NCBI GenBank assembly: GCA_002917075.1
Contig: NTMA01000006.1
Span: 186,001-250,000 of the forward strand
Direction of reading: 5' to 3'
Length of the DNA: 64,000 nucleotides
From: Hawksworthiomyces lignivorus
Lineage: Eukaryota; Ascomycota; Sordariomycetes; Ophiostomatales; Ophiostomataceae
Under the pieces are notes generated by a model. That model searched no databases. It was not told where the DNA came from and was given only the letters and a program-made list of their open reading frames with translations. Positions within the stretch are counted from its first letter, which is position 1, and the number at the start of each line of letters is the position of its first letter. Position numbers and translations under genes: made by a program. Positions 10,755 to 22,493 of the stretch are shown here, piece by piece.

Positions 10755-12565
10755 ATGCTGCGTCGACACCACAAAAAGTCACGCGGTGGTTGTCTAGAAT
10801 GGTATGTCATTAAACTAACTCCAAGCCTACAAGGGCTATTATTGCAGGATTATAAGGCCAGGCTAACAAAGGACGTACTGGCAGCAAGCGGCGGCATGTC
10901 AAAGTAGGACCCTCCCATGAGCTCTGGCAGGATATTAGCCACGCTGCTGGAACTTTCACCCTGCTTGATTTGGAGCACAATTTGCATGCAGTGTTGACAA
11001 TTTTTTTTCTGCAGTGTGATGAACAGCGTCCCGTCTGCTTTCTCTGCACCGTCTCAGAGCGACAATGTACATATGCGGCAGTCCCTCCAGTTTTAGACAA
11101 TGAGCGAGGAAGCATCGCCTTCAACAGTGCTTATGCTAGTCTCGATGCGGCATCAAGAACGTCTTCACCACATGAGCAGGCGCCAACGGTGAGCAGCAGC
11201 TCGGCTGCCAGTCCATGCGACTATCAGTCCGACAGCCAAAGCCAATATGGCCTTCCGGCCGACGCAGAGCCCTTTTTCGCCGCAGCTGGACCAGGACTCC
11301 ACGGCTGGCCACATGGCGAGGCAGGCGCCTTTCTCGACGACGACGGCATTGCCGACGTCAACCTCCACCACACGGAGCTCATTGTCCACCTGATGACCGA
11401 CAAGGAGATCAAGAATCTGACGTCAGAGCCTGGCTCGACCGTTGACGGGCTAGCCATCGGCATGCGGGAAGGCCTCCGCAAGCCGTACTTGCTATACGCG
11501 ATGCTGGCGTTCTCAGCGCGGCACCTGGCCTACCTGGTAGATCAAGCAGAGCGGGCGAACGGGACAGATGGGCCGGCGGCGGGCGCACCGCGGCAGATGC
11601 CACCCCTGGGGACGTCTGCCGCCTACCGGCACCGGGCGGACGTGCTGCAGACGCGCGCCGTCTCGCTGTTCAACACGGCATGGCTGGCGAGCGGCGGCGT
11701 CGTCGACGCCGGGAACTGCGTGGCCGTCGTGCTCTTCTCGTCGATCTTGGGCCACCACCTGTTCACCGACTCGATGGTGCTGGCGCGGCAGTGCTGCGAG
11801 CCTGGCGCAGGGGCGGGAGCAGGAGTAGGAGTAGGAGTAGGAGCAGCAGAAACAGGGCTGGAAGCAGGGGCAGGGGAAGGAACAGGAGCAGGGGCGGAGG
11901 TCGGCCTCGACGCCTTCCTGGACCGCTACGTGCAGTTCGTGCGCATGCAGCGCGGCGTGTACACGGTGGCCATGACGACGTGGCCGCAGCTGCTGGCGTC
12001 CGAATTCGGGCCCGTCATGGAGTGGAGCCAGCGTTTCACGTCGCGGGAGCCGCGCGGGAGCGACTGCCGACAGCTGCTCAGCCAGATCGCCCAGGTGCCG
12101 GACGACAGGCTGTCCCCGGGCAGCAAGGAGACATGCTGCACGGCAATTCGGTACTTGCAGGTGGGATTTGACGCGCTGTTTGCTGGCCGGCGGAAGAAGT
12201 ATGGGAGCCAGGGAGGAGAGGAAGAGGAGGAGGCAGCAGATGAAGGAGAAGGCTCCAGGATGGACAGCGAAGACGATGGCGACATCGAGGCGGACCAGGG
12301 CTACCGCTACCAGATGCTCATCTTGTGGGCACTGCTTGTCCCCAAGGAGTTCCCCGATCTCCTGGCGGCGAAGCAGCCAGAAGCCCTGGTGGTGCTGGCC
12401 TACTACGCCTGGATGCTGCACCACGGCAAGCACCTGTGGCAGGTGGGCGATGCGGGCACGTACATCCTGAGTCTGGTCGGAGAGCACCTGGGCCCAGCGT
12501 GGGATCCGTGGCTCGCGTATCCGCGGCACCGGGCAGCTACGGATCATATTTTCCCACCACCATAA
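10755..12565 (+). CDS. Zn(II)2Cys6 fungal transcription factor
   Basis: Three exons, 10755..10801, 10885..10903 (only 19 nt) and 11015..12565, 538 residues. Splicing all three rebuilds a perfect zinc cluster: C13-x2-C16-x6-C23-x6-C30-x2-C33-x6-C40. The microexon supplies the third base of Cys16 plus KRRHVK, the basic DNA-contact loop; without it the cluster breaks. The basic leader MLRRHHKKSRGG is typical of the UPC2-like group. Downstream are a Ser-rich linker and a helical regulatory region (LHHTELIVHLMTDKEIKNLT, YLLYAMLAFSARHLAYLVDQ) like the fungal-specific domain of that group. A Gly/Ala/Val low-complexity insert (about 11802-11900) and an acidic Glu-rich insert (about 12210-12290) interrupt it. 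Expected to be nuclear and sequence-specific; targets unknown. It sits between a divergent RTA1-like gene and a codirectional methyltransferase, which makes local regulation possible. Confidence 0.88.
11802..11900 (+). repeat. Purine-rich low-complexity insert with GGAGTA hexamers
   Basis: In-frame run of GGAGCA/GGAGTA/GGGGCA-type hexamers inside the transcription factor, coding a Gly-Ala/Gly-Val tract. It probably expands and contracts by slippage in units of two residues. Confidence 0.85.
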
Positions 12566-13131
12566 TTAGAATCGTTTGCCAGTTTTTCTTGTAATATTAA
12601 GATCCTGTGCATCACTTGCAGAAACAGGTGCAAAGTCAACGGCACGGGAGATGCAGTGCAGGCCCAGACGGCTTCCCTCCCGCCTTGGTGTTGCGACTGC
12701 TTCTCCGCCCGGCGAGGGCATTGCGTTGCCTGATCCTGGCCGTTTATTGGTAGCCAGCAGGAGTTGTACAAGAGTGCTAAAGAAATGGAGGCGAACGCAT
12801 GAGCGCATTCCCGCTCGAAACCTGGTACCGTGTAATGCAGGAGGCTGCACGCGCTGCACGCCAAAGAGATGGTTCGCCGACGTAGGTGCCGAGCAGCCGA
12901 TCAGTCGTTTTTTAGTGTGCAGAACGGTGTAAGTCGTGCCAACAACCAAAGGCTTCGTCTTTTTGCTTAAAAGGACGGGCTTAGCACCAAGTCGAATATA
13001 TCGAATTGGACGAGAAGAAAGATTCAATTGTCAATTGACTCTTATTGCTCTGATTTCACATTTTCGCTGTTGTTTTGTTCTTGTACATCGTCTTGCTCTC
13101 CAACCCACCAGCTTTGACTTGTCGATTCGCC
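12566..13131. other. Spacer between transcription factor and methyltransferase genes
   Basis: About 570 bp holding the 3' end of the transcription factor transcript and the promoter and leader of the methyltransferase. The open frames present on both strands have no recognisable content. Confidence 0.5.
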
Positions 13132-14102
13132 ATGTCGCACCCAAAAGACGTCAGCCAATTGACCGGCGATGAGAAGCAGCAGCGTCTCGAGCGGTACCAG
13201 GAAGAGCTGCCAGCGGACCGGGCCAAGGTCTGGACGCTGCTCGAGAACTACAGCCATATTCCGTCGGATGAGATTGAACCCCACCTCCGCGCCGTGGTAA
13301 GCTTCCCGTAGCCATTCATCCATGAGCATGCCTGTGCTGAAGCTCGTAACCCCCCCCCCACCTGCAGAGAGAAAAGGCGTGGAACATCTTCCCTTACACG
13401 TGCATCGGCGCTTGGCGCTTCCTCGACCTCTACGTGACCACGCTGCCCGAGTACCCGGCCGCGGTGGACCGCCTGAAGAAGGGCGACCGGCTGCTGGACG
13501 CCGGCTGCTGCTTCGGCTACGTGCTGCGCCAGCTGGCCGCCGACGGCGTGCCGGCGTCCCACCTGGTGGGCTCGGACTTGCGCCAGGAGTTTCTGGATCT
13601 GGGCTACGAGCTGTTCCGGGACCGCGACACGTTCGCGGGGCAGTTTGTCGCGGGCGACATGCTGACGCAGGCAAACGGCGGCGTGGGCGACCCGGCGCTG
13701 GCGCCGCTCGACGGCACCTTTGACGTGGTCCACGCGGCCAGCTTCTTCCACCTCTTCGGCTGGGACGACCAGGTGGTGCTGGGCGTGCGCATCGTGCGCT
13801 TCTTCCGCGCGGCGTCGCCCTCAGGCCAGCCGCCGCTGCTGTTCGGCCGCCAGGTCGGCACCGAGCACCCCGTCGACCAGGCCACGCTGACCGCCCGCGG
13901 CGAGTACCGCTTCCACCACAACCCGGCGACGCTGCAGCAGCTGTGGGACGAGATCGGCCGCCGCACCGGCACCAAGTGGCGCGTCGAGGCCCGCCTGGTG
14001 CCTGGAGGCATCCGGCTCCGCCGGCGCGCGGACGCGAGCCCCGACGAGGCCGCCCGTGAAGAGCACCGGTTCACAATCCAGTTTGCAATCTACAAGGTCT
14101 GA
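13132..14102 (+). CDS. SAM-dependent class I methyltransferase (secondary-metabolism type)
   Basis: Two exons, 13132..13296 and 13368..14102 (71-bp intron, phase 0), 299 residues. SAM-binding motif I is LLDAGCCFG at residues 97-105, preceded by the family block WNIFPYTCIGAWRFLDL. Later landmarks are HLVGSDLRQEFLDLGYELFRD (acidic end of strand 2), FDVVHAASFFHLFGWDDQV and the strand-7 region TGTKWRVEARLVPGG. This arrangement matches fungal methyltransferases found in meroterpenoid and other natural-product clusters, such as AusD-like enzymes. Their substrates are small molecules, so the acceptor here cannot be read from sequence. No synthase gene lies in the window, so cluster membership is unproven. 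Soluble, with no signal peptide. Confidence 0.82.
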
Positions 14103-15066
14103 AATAAATCAGTTTTTTTTTTTTGTAATCTGTCCTTAAGCTGCTGTAGCAAAATACGTGGACAAAAGACAGATACTCCTGACGAAGCTTTACATGTACT
14201 CGTATGCTACAGTCTTGAATACATCTAGGATACTTTTCAGTACCTCTCTTTCATCAGTATTTGCCTATTTTGCATAATAAATTACAGTGATGTCAACCAT
14301 GCCTAGCAGGCTCCTTTGTATACATATGTATACCCCTTGCCACGCCCGAATGAGGACAAGGTCTTCAGCAGCTGCTGCTATTCTGATGCGCTGTGGCGTT
14401 TCCGTTTTTGTGCTTAGCGGCACGCTAGCTGTCTGGGCTTAGGCGGGGAGGCACAGCACTGAGGGGCAAAAAAAAGTCGCCCAAAGAAACGACGGGCCAC
14501 CGTCATCACCGCGGAGAATGGGCGCCTTCCTTTGCCTTGCCGTACACGTACGAGTACTACGTAGAGACCTAAGCATAACTACAGCAAGTCCTGTTTCAAG
14601 GCTTCTGAAACGACACTTGAAGCACCCCGGCTCTCCCGACAGCGTTCCTGAGAGCTCTCTCTTTTCTTTCTTTCTTTGTTTTGCACTATACATTCTTGAC
14701 GATTGGCTTTTGCATCCAAGCTGGCTTTTTCTTTACTTTCATTGAACAAGCAAAATTATAGTAAGACGAGCTCTTGAGTCGGTGTACTCTTCCTCTGCTG
14801 ACACCCGTCTTGACCTTCAGAGTAGAGAAGCAAGCTGTCATCTGCAACAAAACGACGCAGCTCCTCTCTTGCAGTATATCCACCTTCTCTTCCTCCGATA
14901 ACAAAGTCCTTTCTTCGTACCCGCTGCCTACTGTCTTCATCTCGACCCTACCCAACCAGACAACAAGCCTCTCCCCGCTGGTTGAGGACAAGCCCTTCCG
15001 TGGGCAGCCCATTCTTTCCTGAAAGTCCGATTCGAGACCGATATACCCACATCCTTGTACCTGAAG
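14103..15066. other. SEC18 promoter and leader region
   Basis: About 960 bp. The last 300 bases are CT-rich, as expected of a transcript leader; the open frame at 14774-15022 ends before the SEC18 start and reads as leader. No gene seen. Confidence 0.5.
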
Positions 15067-18000
15067 ATGGATTTGAGAAACAACCTGTTCGGCAAGGGAC
15101 CCCGTGGTGGTCTTCCTGGACGGCCATCTAGCGGTGGCGGCGGCGGCCCTCCCCCTCCTTCCGGTTATGACCAACCGCGAGGCTACGGCGGAGGCGGTGG
15201 TCGTCCTCCACCGTCCCCTGGCTACCAAGGTGGCGGCGGCCAGCCGCAGCGCATGTCTGGCGGCGGCTACAACCCACAAGGCGGCTACGGCGGCGGCGGC
15301 GGCGGTGCACCTTCGCCAGGCGGCCGCCCCGTCCGCTTGCGTCTCGCCAAGGTCGAGGACAAGACTCTCCAGCAGATGTATATCTTCTCCAACATCTGCG
15401 CCGTGTCCCCCCGCGACTTCCCGCCGTCCCGCGACGGCGCCGACCTGTACCTGCGCCTAACGGGCAACATGCTGGACGGCGACTTTGTGGTCACGGCGCG
15501 GCCCACGCCGGGCTTCCCCGACGGCTGCATCGCCCTGTCGGACCCGCAGCGCACGTGGCTGCGCGTCGGCATGATGGACGAGCTGATCGGCGAGATCTAC
15601 AACCCGTTCGGGGCCAGCCGGCAGAGCTACCTGGGCTCCATGGACGTCGAGATCGGCTTCGCGTCCGCCAAGAAGACCACCGACGCCGTCTACGACCAGG
15701 ACGCGCTGGCCGACATCATGACCAAGACGTTTGCCAACCACATCTTCGCGCCGGGCCAGCGCCTGCTGCTCGACGTGCGCAACACGCCCCTCTCGCTCGT
15801 GGTCAAGACGGTCCAGCTGGCCGACCTGAGCATGGAGAAGGCCGGCGGCGGCGACGGCGGCGGCGCCACCCGCACCGACCCCGGCGCCCGCGGCATCCTG
15901 GTGCCCCAGACCAACATCGCCTTCTACAAGAGCGCCGGTACCCCCATGAAGCTCTCCGGCTCCACCAAGCGCGCCGCCGCCAACTCCATCATCGCCCCCG
16001 ACTTCAAGTTCGAGGACATGGGCATCGGCGGCCTCGACAACGAGTTCTCCACCATCTTCCGCCGCGCCTTCGCCTCTCGCATCTTCCCGCCCGGCCTCAT
16101 CGAGAAGCTCGGCGTCCTCCACGTCAAGGGCATCCTGCTCTACGGCCCACCGGGTACCGGCAAAACGCTCATTGCCAGGCAGATCGGCAAAATGCTGAAC
16201 GCTCGAGGTAGGCCCAACACATCCCACGTGTCTTTATTCGCGATTTTCGCTTTGATTCTAACTGTTGCTAGAACCAAAGGTCATCAACGGTCCTGAGGTG
16301 CTGAACAAATATGGTACGTAAATATTTGCCCACCGCCGAACAACCTCTTCTAGGTGTTAACCACAGATTAGTCGGTCAAAGCGAAGAAAACATCCGAAAG
16401 CTATTTGTAAGAAGAACAAACCCCAAGAGCACTGAATTACCAGGAACAGGCAGCAGATTAACAAATATCACCAGGCCGACGCCGAAAAGGAGTACAAGGA
16501 GAAGGGCGACGAGTCCCAGTTGCACGTCATCATCTTCGACGAGCTGGATGCTGTGTGCAAGCAGAGAGGTTCCGGTGCCGGTGGTGGCACGGGTGTTGGC
16601 GACAGTGTGGTATGTTCTCCATCAAACGATGTCCTTCCACTACGAGACAAGCAAATGCTAAATGCCTTCTTCTCCAGGTCAATCAACTTCTGAGTAAACT
16701 GGATGGTGTTGACCAGCTGAACAACATCCTCCTAGTCGGCATGACCAACCGAAAAGACATGATAGACGATGCTCTTCTGCGTCCGGTGAGCCAGCTCGTT
16801 CCTCAAAGCGGATTGCGTTGAATAGATTTCTAACAGGAGAATGCAGGGTCGTTTGGAGGTGCAAATCGAGATCTCCCTGCCCGACGAGCATGGCCGTGTT
16901 CAGATGTGAGTCTATGCTTTGTCTTATGCCTCTCTGCCCTTTCGGTATCTTTGTCTAACCGAAACATTTTGTAGCCTCAAAATCCACACTGCCAAGATGT
17001 CCCAGAACGGCATCCTAGACCGTGACGTCGACATCGATAAGCTGGCAGCCCGCACCAAGAACTTCAGCGGTGCCGAGCTGTCGGGTCTCGTGAAGAGCGC
17101 CACATCGTTTGCGTTCAACCGCCACATCAAGGTGGACACCATGGCCGGCATCAGCGACAACGTCTCAGAGATGAAGGTCAATATGAGTGATTTTGAGAGT
17201 GCTCTGACGGAAGTCAAGGCTGCGTTCGGTGTATCGGATGACGAGCTCGAGCAGGCTCTTACGTATGGCATCATCAACTATTCGATTAACATTGAGAACA
17301 TCATCAACGAGTGTATGGTGTACGTCAACAACGTGCGGCAGCTCGACCGTCTGCGGAACTTGTCTGTCCTGCTGGTAAGTTGAACTCCTCAACAAAATGA
17401 AGCCCCCCCCTTTTTAATCCCGCTTTCTAACACGAAGAACAGCATGGCCCAGCCGGCAGCGGTAAAACAGCATTGGCCACTCACATAGCCATCAAGAGCG
17501 GTTTCCCTTTTATCAAAGCTAGTAAGTGGTATCCTGCTTGTCTTTGCCTTTATGAAGAATTAGATGCTAACGGGATGTCAGTCACCCCCGAAAATCTCGT
17601 CGGCTACTTCAATGAAGCCGGCAAGAAGGATTACTTGCACAAGGTGTTTACCGACGCCTACAAGTCCCCGCTCAGCTTGCTGATCATCGACAACATTGAG
17701 CGCCTGATCGAATGGAACCCGGTGGGACCCCGCATGTCCAACATCATGGTCCAGGCCCTCATGACTCTGCTCAAGGCGCCGCCGCCGAAGGGCCACCGCC
17801 TGTTGATCCTGGCTACGACGTCCCGCCGCTCCGTGCTCGACCAGATCGACATGACCGAGTCCTTTGACCGGCAGATTGCCGTGCCCGCCGTCACCGACAT
17901 GCGCGAGCTGGCGACCGCGCTGCAGCAATTCAACGCGTTCCCCGATCCAGCGGACGTCAACCAAGCAATAAACTCGCTCCGGCAGTACAGCGGCAGCGAC

Positions 18001-18126
18001 CAGGTCGGCGTCGGCATCAAGACGGTGCTAACGATGGCGGAGTCGGCCGCGATGGTAGGAGACCCGGCAGCATGGTTTGCGGAGCAGATGGGTCGTGCAA
18101 TTGCCACGAACAACCCGGGCGTATAA
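15067..18126 (+). CDS. SEC18: Sec18/NSF, vesicular fusion AAA+ ATPase
   Basis: Nine exons: 15067..16207, 16272..16313, 16372..16406, 16475..16609, 16678..16785, 16847..16905, 16975..17374, 17443..17521, 17582..18126; 847 residues. All junctions keep phase. This ATPase works with alpha-SNAP to pull apart SNARE complexes after membrane fusion. An unusual Gly/Pro-rich, Tyr-containing N-terminal extension (about 85 residues) precedes the N domain. The D1 Walker A is GPPGTGKT (residues 360-367) with Walker [16 protein letters not shown]. The D2 Walker A is GPAGSGKT (642-649) with [13 protein letters not shown], the degenerate second motif normal for NSF D2. Exons 2 and 3 are only 42 and 35 nt. The length exceeds yeast Sec18 mainly because of the N-terminal extension. 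Identification is certain. Confidence 0.97.
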
Positions 18127-18487
18127 GATACATGAGTGGATAGCGTGATTGTGGATGCGTTAAAATTTTAATTTGCTTTGGAATAGACTTATGGCGCGAC
18201 GGCTGTACTAAGATGCAATTCAGCAAAGATTTCAGATTCATTATGCGATTTCTGTTCGTAGAGCTGCGGCTGTAAGCGCTGTAAGCTGCTCAATTAAGGT
18301 TTGTACCCCGCCATATTATTTCTGGTGGGCAGTACATTTAGACTGGCAGCTATTTTTGTTCGTCGCGTCTAACAGTCGCGTCTCCCCAATTCCCCTCTGT
18401 GAACCGCACATTGTTATGCTCTCCACACAATTAACGACAACGTCAACGGACAAACAAAGCTGCCTCCACAAGCGCTTCGCTGCCGCA
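18127..18487. other. Short spacer SEC18 / downstream gene
   Basis: About 360 bp with the SEC18 3' end and the promoter of the next codirectional gene. In-frame ATG 18416 upstream of the chosen start would add 24 residues. Nothing else is seen. Confidence 0.5.
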
Positions 18488-20310
18488 ATGGCGCCTTCGA
18501 GGCAGGTGATCTTTGATTCTGACGACGAGGACCTCAGCCCATTAACCAGTCCAACTGCTCCACCGGAGGACTTGTCTCTTTCGCCTCGTCTCCCTGCAAA
18601 CCCGAAACCCGCGGACGCCAGCACATCAACCGACCCCTCATTCTTCCGCGACGTCTACGAGGACCAGCAGCGCGCGGCGTCGCTCCCAGACACAGCGCCC
18701 ATCGAGGAATTAGGCCAAGAGGGCGCCGTGATTGCCGTAGCTGTCGCGCCTGCGCCAGCCAAGGCTGAGCGCGACCTGTGGGACGTCCCCAGCAGCCCGG
18801 AGCCGCCGAGCCTGCCGCGTACCGCAAAGCGAAAGCGAGACAGCCAGGCCGCGCCAGACGATAACGATGCGGCGGCGACTGGCTTGTTCACGACCGGCGG
18901 CGCAGGCCGCGCGCACGAGCAGGCTGCGAAGAAGCAGCGGACGGCCGGCCGGCGCGACGAGGAGAGCTTCTTCTCGGCGCCCATGAGCAGCAACAGCACC
19001 AACATCAACATCCTCGGCGCGCAGGAGATCACCATTCCGCTCGACCCCCTGACGCCCAACAAGATGCGCCAGTACCAGGTGCTCAGCAGCGGCAACCGCA
19101 GCGACCGTCCGGCCAGCACGGCCGCCACCCTGAGCACCATCGCCTACACGACGCCCAGCCAGTACGCCTCGCCTACACGACGCCTCGGCCGCAGCGGCAA
19201 CGACCTCCATGGTGTCGTAACAGGGAATCCTGTTGAAGAAGATAATGTTGAGGGAGGAGGCGGGGTTGGTGCCACCGCAACGCCAGTAAGGAGGACTCGA
19301 AAGGCACCAGCAGCGCAAGTCAGTACCCCTAAATTTTGCTCTTCATATTTCTGGTTGTAACACTGTCGACTAATTGTGTGATTCAGCTCCTATCTTCTCC
19401 CGACATTATCGCCGAGCCATCAATAATATCCCAGAAGAACAAAAAACGTCTAGATGCCGCTGTAAAAGAAGAAGACCATTGGGGGCAACAGCGCAACGCG
19501 AGTGCTTCGGAATGCAAGGACAGACCTGCAAAGCAGCGCCAAAGGCGAGGCTCCGTCGCGGACGAGCTGGCTGAAGAGGATGAAGTCGACCAAGACGATG
19601 CAGAATGGGGTTCCTCATTTGGATCTCCTACCAAAAGGCCAAAGGCTCGGGCCACCAGAAAAATCCCAGACGAAAATGACGAGGAAGACAAAATATATAT
19701 TGCAGCTTCATCCGACGACGATGGCGGTCGTCTATCGCCGGCTGAGGGCGATTTCTCAGAAAAGGCAACCAAGCAGAAAGGCAAACGAGGGCGAAAGAAG
19801 AAGGAGACAAAGACAAAGAAAGGGAAAGGTGTGGCTCCGCCGCCTCCAGATGACATTGCTACTCCTGCCAGCACCCCGAGCCAGACGAATGCCAAGGCAA
19901 AGAAGTCAAGCGGCCGTCCAAAACAGAAGAAGGGACAACAGCTGCTTAGACACGAAGCTGGCCCGGCCGAGCCCGAAACGGCAGAAATCAATGCTGAGGC
20001 AGAGCCAACTGGAGCATCTGAGAAGGAGGAAGAAAAGGAGCCAAAGCTAGAAGGCTTAGAAGACAAAGTGGCTCTGCAGGAAACCAACGGCAATACAGGC
20101 GGAGTAGGTACAAGCAATTCCTTTACGAGCGAACCCGATAAGAAGCTCGAGAGACAGAAGCCGGAAGAAAAGAAGAGCAGTGGCATTGCGGCCAAGCCCA
20201 GTACGACAATTGGTCTATGTAGCAGCAGCGGCCCAGGGCGTGTACCATTTCGGGTCGGCTTGAGCAAGAAGCTGAGGATAGCGCCGCTGCTCAAGTCGCT
20301 GCGCAAGTAG
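18488..20310 (+). CDS. Disordered basic nuclear protein with a RAD51AP1-like C-terminal motif
   Basis: Two exons, 18488..19318 and 19387..20310 (68-bp intron, phase 0), 584 residues. Almost the whole protein is low-complexity and charged. It begins MAPSRQVIFDSDDEDLSPLT, then has acidic and Ser/Pro patches (DLWDVPSSPEPPSLPRTAKR, LDPLTPNKMRQYQVLS). The second half alternates acidic stretches with Lys clusters, including AT-hook-like pieces (KRGRKKK, SGRPKQKKG). The last residues, PFRVGLSKKLRIAPLLKSL, form the only ordered-looking conserved block. They resemble the RAD51-binding C-terminal motif of vertebrate RAD51AP1 (a GLS-x(4-5)-R/V-x-PLL/H pattern). A role in homologous recombination is inference; otherwise it is a conserved fungal hypothetical protein. 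Nuclear location is likely from the Lys/Arg clusters. Confidence 0.85.
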
Positions 20311-21869
20311 AAGACCTGATGACTTAATTTTTTACGAATTGATGATATTTTTCTTTATTTGGGTACAATTTTACACGCCTTGTAGTGCATGAAGATGTTT
20401 CGATTTTGGGCAAAATGAGATTCGTTGAGGTTGGTTCAAAAGCGACTCGAGAAAATAAGTCGGCGATGTAGATTTGCAGCGAACTAGACAGACACTCTTT
20501 ATTGTCGGGACCGGCATCAGTGAGTTGTGGCTCTGTACAGACGACCGACCCTTCCAGGCGATTGCTTCTATTTTCTCTCCCCGGCCTGTTGGGGTCCTTT
20601 TACATAGATTCTGTATGGCAAAATAGAATAAGGGTAGATAGATGACGAACGCCGGGAAAGAGACAGATGAAGATATCTGACATTCCCTCAATGCGAGCAT
20701 AGAAAAGACTTACCCATGTATTCGGCTCTTGTTGCTTTTTCTTGTTGTCTTTTGTTTTATAGGTGAGGTTATTTTTGTCCCCAGACCCCTTCTTTACAGG
20801 ACGGGTTGAAACAAGCAACAGACTCCCCGGTTCACGTTGGCTACCAGTTGGCTACCATGTAGAAGACGAGGAGGTTCTCAACAGAATGAGCTCGGAATAT
20901 CGGCGCCGGTTAAGACATTTTCTTATGGTTTCATATGTTGCCTTCGCAGATACCTTGTCTTCTTATTGCCCTCATTATATTCTTATTCATATTTTCTTCG
21001 TCTTATATAGGATACACCTAACAGAAATGCAAACAGCCAATTATTCCCAGCAGGCGGCAATTCAATATGGTTAAAGGAGAAAAGAAACAAACACAAATAA
21101 AATAAACTAGCCATACCCACCTGCACGGCAGGGTCTTAGCCACTGTCGTCATAGCAAATTTTAGGAGAACGTGAGAGGAACAAGAATCGAAACGAAACGA
21201 AATATACTTATATACTGATAATGAGAGCAGCAAGCCACAGCAGTTAAAAATGCGTAGGTAGGAGAAAACACCGAGACCAGATGAATACAAGCAAAGAAAA
21301 CGCTTTCCGTTTATTGTACAACAGGGTGCTCAGTTTGGTAAATAGAAATAAACAATAGAATTCACTGCCTCCGCTCCCCCTTATTCTCATTTATATTGCC
21401 TTTGTCATATGCCGGGAGGCAAATGAAGTCTCTTTGCATTTCCCCTTGAACAATTATTTTGAAGCTTAGTGTTCTTTACATGTGTGTGCGTAAGGCGCCG
21501 ATAAAAAAATCATTAAAAGAATAAAACCATTCCGTGGACAAACGGGTGTGGCATTGGCGTACGTCTTGCTTTCATTCCCATGTCTTGGTTCACCTCCGCA
21601 TCCAATATGGCTTATTACAGAGGCTATGATGATTTTTCTTGTCCATTCTTGTCCTCTCTCCATTTTTATCTCGCTTAAATGCTCTCAATCTTGTCCTAGT
21701 ATATACTTCCCCGGTAAAAGTTGATACGTAGAATACTTATATGTCCTCTCTGCTTCCTGTCCTGTCTGCGCGAGTGGAAACGACGATCCGTACATCTTGT
21801 GAGGTTAGACTTACGCGGAACAACGGCTTTTTGACTTGTTAATCGTACTTTTATACCATTACCATCACA
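20311..21869. other. Gene-free spacer (1.6 kb)
   Basis: AT-rich sequence between two codirectional genes; only short frames occur on both strands, none with domain features. A TATATAC string lies near 21701, about 170 bp before the secreted-protein start. Confidence 0.5.
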
Positions 21870-22493
21870 ATGCTTTTGGCTTCCATGATTCTGGCTGCCG
21901 CCGCCGGCTCGGTCTGGGCTGCTCCCGTCCAGTCCGAGGGCGACGCATCCTGCAAAGGAAACAAGCCAATTGACAACTTCTCTTCGTGGGGCAACAAGAC
22001 CAACAGTCTTGGATCTGTCTCAGGAGGTATGCCCATATCACGTCCCTCACAACACTTGGTATTCTCTTCATTGCGCCGCAGCTGAGAAAGTTTACTAACC
22101 ACCTTTGCAGACGACAAGTCCATGTCCTCCATTAGCGTCTCCGGCTCCACCATCTCTCTGACCCCCAAGGCCGGCGCATATTTCTATGAGAACCTCCCCT
22201 GCGAGAACGTCGAGAGCGACGGCTACAACGCCATCTCATTCAAGATCGGCGGCCCTGCTGAGTCTTCTCTGCTGGTCGAGGTCCAGACAAAGACCAACTG
22301 CAACGCCTCGGAGCACACGAGCGTCTATCACAACGTGACGGTTCCAACTTCCGCTAGCGTTGTGACCATCCCCTTCTCCGACTTCAAGGACGCTCACCTG
22401 TCTGGCGTCACGTCGCTGACGTTCTCGACGTTCAACAAGACGGGCGCAGCCTACACACTGAGCGATCTGGAGCTTGTCTGTGGAAGCAAATAA
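21870..22493 (+). CDS. Small secreted protein, carbohydrate-binding-like beta domain
   Basis: Two exons, 21870..22026 and 22111..22493 (84-bp intron, phase 1), 179 residues. The N-terminus MLLASMILAAAAGSVWAAPV is a clear signal peptide with likely cleavage after VWA. The mature protein has four cysteines (CKGN, PCEN, NCNAS, VCGS), enough for two disulfides, and four N-glycosylation sequons (two NKT, NAS, NVT). The pattern IDNFSSWGNKTNSLGS, then SMSSISVSGSTISLTPKAG, YFYENLPC and YNAISFKIGGP matches, from memory, a jelly-roll-like domain found alone or appended to fungal polysaccharide deacetylases and other wall-active enzymes. Probably extracellular or wall-bound and glycan-binding (inference). 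No catalytic residues or GPI signal are visible. Confidence 0.85.

Noticed and set aside
11513..12547. 344-codon minus-strand open frame across the transcription factor
   Set aside because: GC-rich shadow of the coding strand; composition is typical of antisense frames and the sense frame carries the recognised domains.
19383..20306. 307-codon minus-strand open frame
   Set aside because: Ser/Phe-rich antisense of a Lys/Glu-rich exon; the sense protein splices correctly and ends in a conserved motif.
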